From the NCBI RefSeq assembly GCF_004402405.1, contig NZ_SOFE01000014.1, positions 335,567 to 399,566 on the forward strand: DNA of 64,000 nt, read 5' to 3'. Shown one piece after another: positions 54,858 to 63,472 of this stretch. The notes under the pieces were generated by a model. It saw only the letters and a list, made by a program, of their open reading frames with translations, did no database searches and was not told where the DNA came from. A program made the position numbers and the translations under genes. The stretch is from Cryobacterium levicorallinum (GTDB lineage: Bacteria; Actinomycetota; Actinomycetes; Actinomycetales; Microbacteriaceae). Each line of letters begins with the position of its first letter. Position 1 is the stretch's first letter.

Positions 54858-55756
54858 AGTGAGTGGCCTCCGCCGACGAGGGCGAGAAACGAGTCTTCCA
54901 GGCCGGCTTTCTGCCGATGCAGCACGCTCAGTTCGACCCCGGCTTCGAAGGCGAGGTGGCCGAGCAGGGCCGGGTCGCTGGTTGCCGCGATGAGTCCGGT
55001 GCGGCCGGTCGTGAAGGTGATGCCGGCCGCCGTGAGTGCGGTGGCGAGGTTCTCGCGGTCGGGAGAATCCACGATCGTCTGGGCCGCGGCATCCGTGTCG
55101 AGGCTCGACAAGGGCCCGAGGTGCACGAGCTCGCCGCGGGCGATGATGACGACATCGTCGACGCTCTGCTGCACCTCGGAGAGCAGGTGCGAACTGACCA
55201 GAATGGTGCGTCCTTCGGCGGCCATGTCGCGCAAAAACCCCCGAATCCAGCGGATGCCCTCCGGGTCGAGCCCGTTGATCGGCTCGTCGAGAACCAGTAC
55301 GCCCGGGTCGCCGAGCAGGGCATAGGCGAGGCCGAGGCGCTGACGCATGCCGAGCGAGTAACCGCCGACGCGTTGGGCGGCATGGGCGGCGAGGCCCACC
55401 TGGGTGAGCACCTCCAGCACCCGGGTGCGCGGCAGTCCGGCGGCGATGGCGTAGACGCCGAGGTGGTCGCGAGCAGAACGACCCGGGTGAAAACTCGCCG
55501 CTTCGAGGGCGGCCCCGACCGTTTTAAGCGGATGCGGCAGGTCGCGATAGCGCACGCCGCCGAAGGTGGCCGTTCCGCTGCTCGCGGCGACCAGCCCGAG
55601 CAGAATACGCAGGGAAGTGGTCTTTCCGGCGCCGTTCGGTCCGAGAAAGCCGGTGACCCGGCCGGGTTCGACTGTGAAGGACAGATCGTTGACCGCGGTG
55701 ACACCGCCAAAGCGTTTGCTGATGTTCGTGAACTCGATGAGCGCGCCGGTAGGCAT
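54854..55756 (-). CDS. ABC transporter ATPase (export type)
   Basis: A 300-residue ATPase. Walker A is GFLGPNGAGKTTSL, the signature is YSLGMRQRLGLAYALL and Walker B is VLVLDEPINGLD. A C-terminal extension of about 80 residues is usual in the BcrA/DrrA group. GGGGAG lies 4 bases before the ATG at 55756. It works with the permease downstream. A long antisense frame (54863-56803) is a GC artefact. Confidence 0.92.
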   Translation of the reverse strand: MPTGALIEFTNISKRFGGVTAVNDLSFTVEPGRVTGFLGPNGAGKTTSLRILLGLVAASSGTATFGGVRYRDLPHPLKTVGAALEAASFHPGRSARDHLGVYAIAAGLPRTRVLEVLTQVGLAAHAAQRVGGYSLGMRQRLGLAYALLGDPGVLVLDEPINGLDPEGIRWIRGFLRDMAAEGRTILVSSHLLSEVQQSVDDVVIIARGELVHLGPLSSLDTDAAAQTIVDSPDRENLATALTAAGITFTTGRTGLIAATSDPALLGHLAFEAGVELSVLHRQKAGLEDSFLALVGGGHSL

Positions 55757-55837
55757 CCGACTCCCCTCTGTGCTGCTTCAAGAAATAGTGCTCCCAGCCT
55801 ATTCCCCGTTTGGGTGTTTTCGGCTGCCGACCGGGGA

Positions 55838-56743
55838 TTATTTGGTGAGGGCATGCTGTTCGCAGGTCGGAGCAGCCAGCGCAACGCACTCGGGGCAGAC
55901 CACGAGTTGCTCCCGGCAGGAGGCGTCCCGGCAGTTGCGCATGTTCGTGGTCGGTGCCGCGCAGACCTGGCAGCTGCCGAGTACGGCAGCCTCTGGGGCG
56001 AAGTCGATGGACATCCGCTGGTCGAAGACGTAGAGCGAACCCGACCACAGGCCTTCGTTGCCGAAGGTCTCGCCGTAGCGCACGATGCCACCGTCGAGCT
56101 GGTACACCTCGCCGAATCCGCGCGATTTCATGAGACCGCTCAGCACCTCACAACGGATGCCGCCGGTGCAGTAGGTCACGACCGGCTTGCCCTTGAGATG
56201 GTCGTATTTACCGCTGTCGAGCTCGGCCACGAACTCGCGGGTATTGGCCACATCCGGCACGACCGCGTCCCGAAAATGGCCGATCTCGGCCTCGAACTTA
56301 TTGCGCCCGTCGAAGAAGACGACTTCATCGCCCCGCTCGGCGACGAGCATATTGAGCTCGGCCGGTTGCAGCTTGGTTCCGCCGCCGATGACGCCGTTCG
56401 CGTCGACGCGCAGTTCGCCGGGGGCTCCGAAGCTCACGATTTCGTCGCGCACCTTGACCACGAGCTTGGGAAAGTCGAGGCTGTGGCCGTGCGAGTCGAG
56501 CCCGGTGCCCTCGCTGAACTTGAAATCGATGTTCTTGAACGCCGGGTAGTCGCGGGTCCTGCGAATGTACTTCTTGATCGCCGGCAGGTCGCCGCCGACC
56601 GTGCCGTTCAGGCCGTCCTTGGAGATCAGGATGCGCCCGCGCAGGCCGAGCCCGGCGCACAGGTCGCGTTGCCAGAGCCGCACAGCGTCTGGATCGGCCA
56701 GGGGAGTGAAGATGTAATAGAGCAGAATCTTCGGAATGGCCAT
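55838..56743 (-). CDS. trhO: tRNA uridine(34) hydroxylase (rhodanese domain)
   Basis: A 301-residue TrhO/YceA-family protein. The N-terminal acylphosphatase-like part ([20 protein letters not shown]) precedes a rhodanese domain with active-site Cys in YCTGGIRCE. TrhO uses prephenate-independent, O2-dependent chemistry to hydroxylate uridine 34 of some tRNAs. The C-terminus carries extra cysteines (CQVC, CRDASC, CPEC) that may bind zinc. It is divergent from the PEBP-like gene. Confidence 0.9.
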   Translation of the reverse strand: MAIPKILLYYIFTPLADPDAVRLWQRDLCAGLGLRGRILISKDGLNGTVGGDLPAIKKYIRRTRDYPAFKNIDFKFSEGTGLDSHGHSLDFPKLVVKVRDEIVSFGAPGELRVDANGVIGGGTKLQPAELNMLVAERGDEVVFFDGRNKFEAEIGHFRDAVVPDVANTREFVAELDSGKYDHLKGKPVVTYCTGGIRCEVLSGLMKSRGFGEVYQLDGGIVRYGETFGNEGLWSGSLYVFDQRMSIDFAPEAAVLGSCQVCAAPTTNMRNCRDASCREQLVVCPECVALAAPTCEQHALTK

Positions 56744-56799
56744 GAGCCCATTTTATTAGGGGCGCGTAGGCTGGCCGCACAACAAATAGGAGGCCCCTC

Positions 56800-57324
56800 G
56801 TGACCGTAGATCCGCTCGCCCGCTTCGGCGAAGTGCCCCAGTTCTCTCTCACGAGCGCCGACATGACCGACGGCGGCCCCCTCGCCGCGCCCCAATACGG
56901 TGCCGGTGCCGGGGGAGCGGATGTCTCCCCCCAGCTGGCCTGGACAGGCTTCCCGCCCGAGACCCGGAGTTTCGCCCTGACTGTGTACGACCCCGATGCC
57001 CCGACCGGCTCCGGGTTTTGGCACTGGGCGGTAGCGAACCTGCCGGTATCGGTGACCGAGCTGCCCGCCGGAGTCGATGCCCTGCCGTCCGGCTCGCTCG
57101 TGTTGCCGAACGAGCAGCGCCTGACCTCCTTCTCCGGTGCCGGACCGCCGCCGGGAACAGGCACCCACCGCTACCAATTCATCGTGCACGCCGTCGACGT
57201 TCCCATGCTTGATCTCGACGCGCAGTCGACGCCGGCCGTTCTCGGCTTCAACCTGCACTTTCACACGCTCGCGCGTGCGGTGCTGGAGGCGACCGGGGTC
57301 GCGGGCGGGGCATCCGCTGCCTGA
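56800..57324 (+). CDS. YbhB/YbcL-family (PEBP-like) protein
   Basis: A 174-residue phosphatidylethanolamine-binding-protein-like fold. Typical strings are [35 protein letters not shown] and [11 protein letters not shown]. Bacterial members are cytoplasmic and of unclear role. The start is GTG at 56800 with GGAGG 6 bases upstream. Confidence 0.92.
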   Translation: MTVDPLARFGEVPQFSLTSADMTDGGPLAAPQYGAGAGGADVSPQLAWTGFPPETRSFALTVYDPDAPTGSGFWHWAVANLPVSVTELPAGVDALPSGSLVLPNEQRLTSFSGAGPPPGTGTHRYQFIVHAVDVPMLDLDAQSTPAVLGFNLHFHTLARAVLEATGVAGGASAA

Positions 57325-57339
57325 GTTGAAACCGGGAGT

Positions 57340-57357
57340 TTACCCCATATGGGGTAA
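57340..57357. promoter_or_regulatory. Perfect 18-base palindrome
   Basis: TTACCCCATATGGGGTAA is fully symmetric. It lies between the PEBP-like gene and the esterase gene, 41 bases before the latter's start, and no T tract follows. An operator is more likely than a terminator; the regulator is unknown. Confidence 0.55.
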
Positions 57358-57386
57358 CTCTCAGCGGGGATTCGGGGGAGTCGACA

Positions 57387-57392
57387 TAACCT
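57387..57392 (+). promoter_or_regulatory. Possible -10 box (TAACCT), leaderless start
   Basis: TAACCT ends 6 bases before the ATG at 57399, and no Shine-Dalgarno sequence is visible. The geometry matches the hemA and hemB cases. Confidence 0.35.
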
Positions 57393-57398
57393 CAGGTG

Positions 57399-58511
57399 AT
57401 GAGTTACACCAGTACCGCATTCGACATCGTTCGTCCCACTCCCTTCGCAGCACACCCCTCGACTTCGGCGGGCACCGCCCGCGCTGACCGCCGCGCACCG
57501 GCCTGGCTGCACGGTATCCGTTTGCACGCGGACGGTGTCACCGTTGATCGGTCTACGCATCGGGAGACGGGCATCCGTCGGTTGCCGGTCTGGGCTTGGC
57601 GCGCACTCATGTTGCGCCCCGCGACACCGGTGCACAAGTTCAATCTGCACCCGATCGACTCCGTGGAGTACGACCTCGATATCGACTACATCGGCGACGG
57701 GCAGAAGATTCACCGGCTCGACGTCCTCGTGCCCAAGCGCACGGATGCCGTAGCGGCGCCCCTGCCGGTCTACGTGTACTTTCACGGTGGCGGCTGGACC
57801 TCGGGCGACAAGGATCCGCTGACCAAATATTGCGCAAGCCAGGCCGCTGAGGGCATGATCGTCATCAACGCCAACTACCGCATGGCGACGCGGTTTCAGC
57901 TGGGCCACATGATGCAGGACGGCAACGCGGTGCTCGACTGGGTCGCCCGCAATGTCGCGGCCTATGGCGGCGACCCGACGCGCATCGTGCTCGGTGGCGA
58001 TTCCGCGGGCGGCCACATCGCCGCGCTGCTCACGGCCGCCGCCTATGCGCCCGAACTCGCCGAGCACTACGGCATTCGTCCCCCGGTCACTGCCCGCCAT
58101 CTGCGCGGTCTGGTGCAGCACTGCAGCATTGCCGACTTTTCGGTGCTGTTCGACCGCGGATTCGTCTTGAGCCTCAATTTCGTGCGGATGCTGCTGCCCG
58201 AGCGGGGCCGCGGGCTGCACCTGCGCACAGCTGCCCGGTTCATGTCGCCGATCGAGTGGCTCGACCGGGGCTTTCCGCCGGTGTTCGTCACGACCTCGGA
58301 GCGGGACTATTTCTATCGCGCCAACCTTAACTTCATCGAGGCGCTGCGGGCGCGCAAGATCTGGGTGGACACCCTGATTTACGGACGTCGCAGCGTCAAC
58401 ACCAAGCACACCTGGCAGCAGGACGACTCGCATCCGGAATCGCAGGAGGTCTACCGCCGCCTCGGCGCCTTCGTGCGTGCAGTCGCGCCGCGCGCGGTGG
58501 TCGCTGTTTAG
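57399..58511 (+). CDS. Alpha/beta hydrolase (HSL-type esterase)
   Basis: A 370-residue hydrolase. VYFHGGGWTSGD is the oxyanion-hole motif of the hormone-sensitive-lipase group, and VLGGDSAGGHIAALL holds the nucleophilic serine. The expected Asp and His lie in the last 90 residues. It would cleave acyl esters in the cytoplasm. The ATG at 57399 is preferred over the GTG one codon earlier. It is convergent with the LysE gene, separated from it by overlap of a few bases. Confidence 0.9.
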   Translation: MSYTSTAFDIVRPTPFAAHPSTSAGTARADRRAPAWLHGIRLHADGVTVDRSTHRETGIRRLPVWAWRALMLRPATPVHKFNLHPIDSVEYDLDIDYIGDGQKIHRLDVLVPKRTDAVAAPLPVYVYFHGGGWTSGDKDPLTKYCASQAAEGMIVINANYRMATRFQLGHMMQDGNAVLDWVARNVAAYGGDPTRIVLGGDSAGGHIAALLTAAAYAPELAEHYGIRPPVTARHLRGLVQHCSIADFSVLFDRGFVLSLNFVRMLLPERGRGLHLRTAARFMSPIEWLDRGFPPVFVTTSERDYFYRANLNFIEALRARKIWVDTLIYGRRSVNTKHTWQQDDSHPESQEVYRRLGAFVRAVAPRAVVAV

Positions 58512-59146
58512 GACCGTGCGCCGGTCGCGGCGAGCACCCCGCCGAGCCCGATCATGATCACGCCGCCGGCCGAGGAGAGATTCTCGACGCGCTGCGGTGA
58601 TTTCGCGAACCAGGTCCGCGCCGTGCCGGCCGCGAGAGCCCAGGTGCTGTCGCCGAGCAGGGCAAGCACCACGAAGACCAGCCCAAGCACTGCCAGCTGC
58701 AGCGGCACATCGCCAGCCCGATAGTTCACGAACTGCGGCAGTACCGCGATGAAGAACACGAGCGACTTCGGATTGCTGAGCCCCACCACGAACCCCTCGA
58801 ACACGAGCCGCCACTTGGTTTTACGCGCCACGCGGGCCTCGCTCATCCGGGCCACCTTGTGCCGGTTTCGAATAGCCTGCACCCCGAGATAGATGATGTA
58901 CGCGGCACCGGCGAACTTCACGATCGTGAACAGCAGCACGGACTGGGTCACGATCGCGCCGAGTCCGAGCGAAACCGCGATGATCACCGGAATCAGACCG
59001 AGAGCGTTGCCGAGAACGCTGAGAAAGCCACCGAGGCGTCCGAGAGCGAGCGAACGCCCGATCACAAACAGCACGGTCGGGCCGGGAATGACGATGAGCG
59101 CGATCGACGCGAGGGCGAACGTCAGCAGGGTGGGCAGGGAAACCAT
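58508..59146 (-). CDS. LysE-family amino-acid exporter
   Basis: A 212-residue membrane protein with five to six hydrophobic segments and the family N-terminus VIPGPTVLFVIGRSLALGR, plus GLSNPKSLVFFIAVLPQF. LysE/RhtB proteins export amino acids and related metabolites. Its 3' end overlaps the esterase stop by 4 bases from the opposite strand. Confidence 0.9.
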   Translation of the reverse strand: MVSLPTLLTFALASIALIVIPGPTVLFVIGRSLALGRLGGFLSVLGNALGLIPVIIAVSLGLGAIVTQSVLLFTIVKFAGAAYIIYLGVQAIRNRHKVARMSEARVARKTKWRLVFEGFVVGLSNPKSLVFFIAVLPQFVNYRAGDVPLQLAVLGLVFVVLALLGDSTWALAAGTARTWFAKSPQRVENLSSAGGVIMIGLGGVLAATGARS

Positions 59147-59255
59147 GTTTGAGCATATCGTGCAGGCAAGCTGGTCTGGAGAGATGGATGCTGGCGCTCA
59201 CCCACAACGGATTGCTCGCCTGCACCGCGGCCTCGCTAGCATCGGTGTCGTGCAT

Positions 59256-59813
59256 ATGTTCTTCAGAACCCTCCTCCATGCCCTGCTGTCGCAGTTCGGC
59301 CCCCGGCTCGGTCACTTCGACGTGGCGCGCACCAACTTCGTGACGCTGCCCACCGACCAGGACATTTTGCGGCACATGAACAACGGCGTCTACCTGTCGA
59401 TCATGGACGTGGCCCGCTTCGACATGCTGCACCGCACCGGCGTCTGGACGATCTTCAAACGGCAAGGCTGGTATCCGGTCGTCGTGTCGGAAACGATCAG
59501 TTTTCGCAAGTCGCTCAAGCTCGGCCAGAAGTTCACGGTCGAGTCGCGCATCATCGGGTTCGATGAGAAAGCCGTGTACGTCGAGCAGCGCTTCGTACGA
59601 CCGGATGCCGATGGCACGCCCGAAATCTACGCCCACGGTCACATTCGTGGTCGCTTTCTCAAGCGCACCGGTGGAATCGTCACGATCGACGAACTGCTCG
59701 AGGCCATCGGCGTCGCCCCCGACAACGTGAGCGTGCCCGACTGGCTGCTGGAGTGGGCAGCCACCGCGGCGGTCCCGCCCACGCGCGCTCCCGCCCCCAG
59801 CATTTGGAACTAA
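59256..59813 (+). CDS. Acyl-CoA thioesterase (4HBT/hotdog fold)
   Basis: A 185-residue hotdog-fold protein. DILRHMNNGVYLSIMDVARFDML matches the 4-hydroxybenzoyl-CoA thioesterase group active-site helix region, and ETISFRKSLKLGQKFTVESRI is typical of the fold. The ATG at 59256 is used; GTG at 59250, which a TAGCAT box precedes by 7 bases, may be the true leaderless start. The long frame starting at 58893 overlaps LysE and is spurious. Confidence 0.85.
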   Translation: MFFRTLLHALLSQFGPRLGHFDVARTNFVTLPTDQDILRHMNNGVYLSIMDVARFDMLHRTGVWTIFKRQGWYPVVVSETISFRKSLKLGQKFTVESRIIGFDEKAVYVEQRFVRPDADGTPEIYAHGHIRGRFLKRTGGIVTIDELLEAIGVAPDNVSVPDWLLEWAATAAVPPTRAPAPSIWN

Positions 59814-60495
59814 CCGCGCGGATACGGTGACGTCGGGGGAATCCATGCTCGCAACGCTAGGGCGACTTGACTGCGGGGCGCTTGGTCTTTCCATGAAAAT
59901 CGACCTCTTCGGCTCACGTGCGCCAGGGTGGTTCCGGGCTGGGCGTATTGGCCCGGTGGGTTTGGGCTGGTCGCCAGGTCTGAGACGGGTCCCACAGGAC
60001 GGGGCCGAGTAGTTGGGGTCGGCCGTGGATCATGCGGATTGTCCAGCCGCTGATATCGATCATGTGGTGGTGGTACCAGCACAATAGGATCCCGTTGTCG
60101 ATACGTTGCTAATACGACCCCAACCTTGGCCTGTGGCGAGGTATGATGCGCCTTCGGTGCCTAATTCGTTGCCTTCAATCGCCCTACCGGGCTCCCGAGT
60201 TACGCTGCTTATTCAAGCTCAGGCGGGCTTTCTGAGCAAATGTGATCCCTTTTCGCTCGCCCATAGCGAACGCTCTTTGTCATTATTCAGGAGGTGGCGA
60301 AACGGGTGGCCATCATCATTCAGGATTTGGTGTGGCCCACGAGGCGGATGTTGCTGGTGGGACAGCGCCCCGGCCCTCGAAGGTCATGCTGGCCAGATAC
60401 TCCTAAATTCTGACGGTCGCACCGCCCAGGAACTCCCGAATGGTGAAAGGGAAAGGGGCCGGGATGCTGGCGGCATCCGATCCCCGCCAGTCGCG
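59814..60495. other. 682-base gap with gene remains
   Basis: The left part holds the C-terminal HNH endonuclease fragment at 59914-60108. From 60109 to 60495 I find no convincing coding frame, RNA or repeat; the sequence is less GC-rich than its neighbours and looks like decayed DNA. Confidence 0.5.
59914..60108 (-). pseudogene. C-terminal fragment of a 13E12-type HNH endonuclease
   Basis: On the minus strand a frame without a start codon reads IDNGILLCWYHHHMIDISGW, then TIRMIHGRPQLLGPVLWDP, to a TGA at 59914-59916. This is the zinc/HNH end of DUF222-HNH proteins, which are common multi-copy genes in actinobacteria. An in-frame TAG lies just upstream, and the N-terminal domain is missing, so it is a remnant. 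A related decayed gene lies at 63473-64000. Confidence 0.75.
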
Positions 60496-61419
60496 CTACT
60501 GCTTGTTGAGTGGCAGCAGGATTCCCTTCACCGACGGATCGGTCGCGAGGAACTTCTGCACGGCCGGGTCCTGGAAGGCCGCGACGAGCTTCTTGATGTT
60601 GTCGGTGTCGGCGTAGTCGCTGCCGATCGTGAGCTGGCCGGCGAAGTCGTCCGGTGCGGCGGGGGCGAAGATTTGCTGCTCGAGCGGGATCTTTGCGGCG
60701 AGGTAGTACTCGGTGTACCCGGCGGCGGCATCGATGTCGGGCAGCGCGCGCGACTGGGCGGCGAAGTCGAGCAGCACGAACTTCAGGTTCTTCGGATTCG
60801 ACGCGATGTCGTCCTGGGTCGCGGTGCCGGCGGTTGCGCCGTCTTTGAGGGTGATGAGCCCGGCGTTCTCGAGCAGCCATAGCCCCTGTGCCTCGTTGGC
60901 GGGGTCGGAGTAGAGCGAGATAGTGGCGCCATCCGGGATATCCTCGACGCTGTCCCACTTCTCGGACCATAGCCCGAAGCCCCACCGGAAGACCGGTGTC
61001 GCCGCCGTCTCCCGGAAGTCGGGGTTGGCCTCGAGCACCTGGCTCAGCCAGAGCTTGTGCTGGTAGATCGTGCCAGCGACCTCGCCCTCGCTCACCGCGC
61101 GGTTGATCGTGTTGCTGTCGGAGAGTCCCCTGAAGGCGACCGTGACCCCATAGTCGGCGGCCACGTTCTTGGCGACGAACTCGACGAGGGCCTGCTCGGC
61201 CGCGTTGCCCTCCGCCGTCGCGATGACGAGCGTGGCGCCCGCGACCTCGTTCGGCGAGACGCTCGGATTGAGCAGCGGGATGCCGATCGCGGCGGCGACC
61301 GCGACGACGGCCACCGAGGCGCCGGCGATCCAGGGCCAGCGGCGGCGCGTCTTGAGCTCGAAGCCGTGCGGCTCGTCGGGGTCCTGCGAGGTGGGTTTGG
61401 TGATCGTGCCTTGGGACAT
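60496..61419 (-). CDS. metQ: Methionine ABC transporter substrate-binding protein
   Basis: A 307-residue NLPA/MetQ-family protein. The domain begins GATLVIATAEGNAAEQALVEFV and contains GTIYQHKLWLSQ and ISLYSDPANEAQGLWLLENAG, typical MetQ segments. Unlike most members it has no lipobox cysteine; a single N-terminal membrane helix (WPWIAGASVAVVAVAAAIGI) after a charged 36-residue cytoplasmic stretch probably anchors it. AAAGGAA lies just before the ATG at 61419. Last gene of a metN-metI-metQ set on the minus strand. Ligand is methionine or a relative. Confidence 0.88.
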   Translation of the reverse strand: MSQGTITKPTSQDPDEPHGFELKTRRRWPWIAGASVAVVAVAAAIGIPLLNPSVSPNEVAGATLVIATAEGNAAEQALVEFVAKNVAADYGVTVAFRGLSDSNTINRAVSEGEVAGTIYQHKLWLSQVLEANPDFRETAATPVFRWGFGLWSEKWDSVEDIPDGATISLYSDPANEAQGLWLLENAGLITLKDGATAGTATQDDIASNPKNLKFVLLDFAAQSRALPDIDAAAGYTEYYLAAKIPLEQQIFAPAAPDDFAGQLTIGSDYADTDNIKKLVAAFQDPAVQKFLATDPSVKGILLPLNKQ

Positions 61420-61549
61420 GGTGTTTCCTTTCGAGGTGCTGGAGTCGTGGTGACGCAGTGGCGTGAACGGGCGGGTGGCAGGGTCGAGCGGATGCCGGGT
61501 GGGGAGGCTCATGCCAGGCAAGGGTGGTTCGACGGAAGCGTCCCCGCGC

Positions 61550-62317
61550 TCAGCGTGGGACGGGCATCGACTTCGCGCGCCTCGGCTGGCGCTCGCGGGC
61601 GTGCGGCGTCGCCAGTCGCACGAGCCGGTCTCCGAGCAGCTGCACCGTGGCGACCGTCGCGACGAGGATGATGATCGTCGCGAGCATGACGGTGTTGTCG
61701 AAGCGCTGGTAGCCGTAGGTCACCGCCACGTATCCGATGCCGCCGGCGCCGATCGTGCCGGCGATCGCCGAGTACTCGATCATCGCGATCGTGTTGATCG
61801 TGAGCCCGCCAATGATCGCGGGCAGCGCCTCGCTCAACTGCGCGGTGCGGACGATCTGCAGAGGCGACGCACCGGACGCCCTCGCGACCCGCACGAGCGT
61901 GGGCGGTACGCCACGCAGCGAGTTCTCGACAATGCGGGTGAAGAACGCGATCCCGGCGATCGCCATCGGCACGACGGCCGCGGCGATGCCGATGTTGGTT
62001 CCGGTGATGAAGCGCGTGAACGGAACGATCGACGCCATCAGGATGAGGAACGGCAGCGACCGGCCGATGCTGACGATCCAGCTGATCGACTGGTGTAGCG
62101 CGGGGTTCTCGACTAGGCCGCCAGGCGCGAGGTTGTGCACGAGCGCGCCAAGCGGCACCCCGACCAGCACGACGATGACCATGACGATGCCGACCATGAT
62201 GAGGGTGTCGATCAGCGCCGGGAACACGAGCGCCGGGATCTCGGCGATCGGCACGTTGTTGTTCGTCGGAAGGGCCGTGCGGATGCCGGTGGCGAGCACG
62301 CTCAGGGCAGCGCTCAT
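61550..62317 (-). CDS. metI: Methionine ABC transporter permease
   Basis: A 255-residue permease with five to six hydrophobic segments. The EAA loop ARASGASPLQIVRTAQLSEA and the downstream IEYSAIAGTIGAGGIGYVAVTYGY are characteristic of MetI. It overlaps metN by 4 bases, and 130 bases separate it from metQ. Confidence 0.92.
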   Translation of the reverse strand: MSAALSVLATGIRTALPTNNNVPIAEIPALVFPALIDTLIMVGIVMVIVVLVGVPLGALVHNLAPGGLVENPALHQSISWIVSIGRSLPFLILMASIVPFTRFITGTNIGIAAAVVPMAIAGIAFFTRIVENSLRGVPPTLVRVARASGASPLQIVRTAQLSEALPAIIGGLTINTIAMIEYSAIAGTIGAGGIGYVAVTYGYQRFDNTVMLATIIILVATVATVQLLGDRLVRLATPHARERQPRRAKSMPVPR

Positions 62318-63462
62318 GCAACACGCTCCAGTGCGGGCACTGTGGACGAGATCGAGGCCTCCGGGGTTGTGTCGCCTGCCGCAGCCGGGGCGGACGCATC
62401 CGCGGACGTCGAACGCCCGCCATCCGAGGACCTCGAAGACTCCTCCGCCGACCGGTCGGCCAGAGCCGCAGCCTCCGGATCCTCGGGCACGGGCCGGGCA
62501 TCCAGCCCCAGGCGGCGGGCAGTCTCAACAAGCAGGGCCGGTTCGACCGCGCGCACGCCGATGTTCGCGTGCCCGACCGTCTGGCCGGCGACGGTCTCGA
62601 TCGACGCGCCGAGCACGGAGACCGGGGCGTCGAGCTCGCTGGCCAGCCGTAGAACCCAGTCGGCCGGCACCGCGCCGGAGGTGTAGCTCACGAACCAGTG
62701 CGTCTCGCCCAGCTGCGGTGTGGCGTGCGGGCGGGCCGGGCGGAGGGCGCGGCCGAGGGCGGATGCCGGGTCGCGCAGCAAGTCGACGATGCGCCCGGAC
62801 TCGACGATGTGGCCGTGGTCGAGACGGGCGACGGCGTCCGCAACCTGGAGCACGGTGTCCATCTCGTGGGTGATGAACAGGATGGAGAGGTCGAGGTCGT
62901 CACGAAGCTCCTTGAGCAGGGAGACGATGGATGCCGTCGACTCGGGGTCGAGGCCGGATGTCGCCTCGTCGGAGAGCAGCACCTGCGGGCGCAACGCGAG
63001 CGCGCGGGCGATACCGACGCGCTGGCGCTGGCCGCCGGAGAGCTGGTGCGGGTAGTGTCCGGCGCGGTCGGAGAGCCCGACGCGGTCGAGCAGTTCGGCG
63101 ACGCGGCGCTTCGCCTCGGCGGTGGTGACGCCGAGGTATTCGAGCGGTAACGCGACATTCTGGGCGGCCGTGCGACGGCTGTAGAGGCCGTCGGACTGGA
63201 AGATCGTTCCGATGCGGCGGCGGGCCGCGCGCAGCTGGCGCTCGCCGAGCTGGGAGAGGTTCTCGCCGTTGACAAGCACCGAACCGGACGTGGGCCGCTC
63301 GAGCAGGTTGACGCACTGCGCGAGGGTCGACTTGCCGGCGCCGCTCGGTCCGACGACGGCGAAGATCTCGGCGGCGTCGACGCGGAAGTCGAGCCGGTCG
63401 AGGACGACCGTCGCTTTGGCGCCGTGACCGTAGACCTTGGTCAGTTGTTCGATGCTGATCAT
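62314..63462 (-). CDS. metN: Methionine ABC transporter ATPase
   Basis: A 382-residue ATPase. Walker A is VVGPSGAGKSTLAQ, the signature is HQLSGGQRQRVGIARAL and Walker B is VLLSDEATSGLD (Ser in place of a hydrophobic residue, usual in MetN). A C-terminal NIL ligand-sensing domain follows at about residues 255-330, where methionine inhibits transport in studied members. The final 50 residues are a low-complexity Ser/Ala/Thr tail. No SAM riboswitch is evident in the 14 bases before 63476. Confidence 0.93.
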   Translation of the reverse strand: MISIEQLTKVYGHGAKATVVLDRLDFRVDAAEIFAVVGPSGAGKSTLAQCVNLLERPTSGSVLVNGENLSQLGERQLRAARRRIGTIFQSDGLYSRRTAAQNVALPLEYLGVTTAEAKRRVAELLDRVGLSDRAGHYPHQLSGGQRQRVGIARALALRPQVLLSDEATSGLDPESTASIVSLLKELRDDLDLSILFITHEMDTVLQVADAVARLDHGHIVESGRIVDLLRDPASALGRALRPARPHATPQLGETHWFVSYTSGAVPADWVLRLASELDAPVSVLGASIETVAGQTVGHANIGVRAVEPALLVETARRLGLDARPVPEDPEAAALADRSAEESSRSSDGGRSTSADASAPAAAGDTTPEASISSTVPALERVA

Positions 63463-63472
63463 GGCCGTGAGC

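Noticed and set aside
54863..56803. 646-codon plus-strand frame
   Set aside because: It covers the reverse strands of the ABC ATPase and trhO genes and has no domain of its own.
57261..58814. 517-codon minus-strand frame
   Set aside because: Antisense to the esterase, whose HGGGW and GDSAGG motifs are intact.
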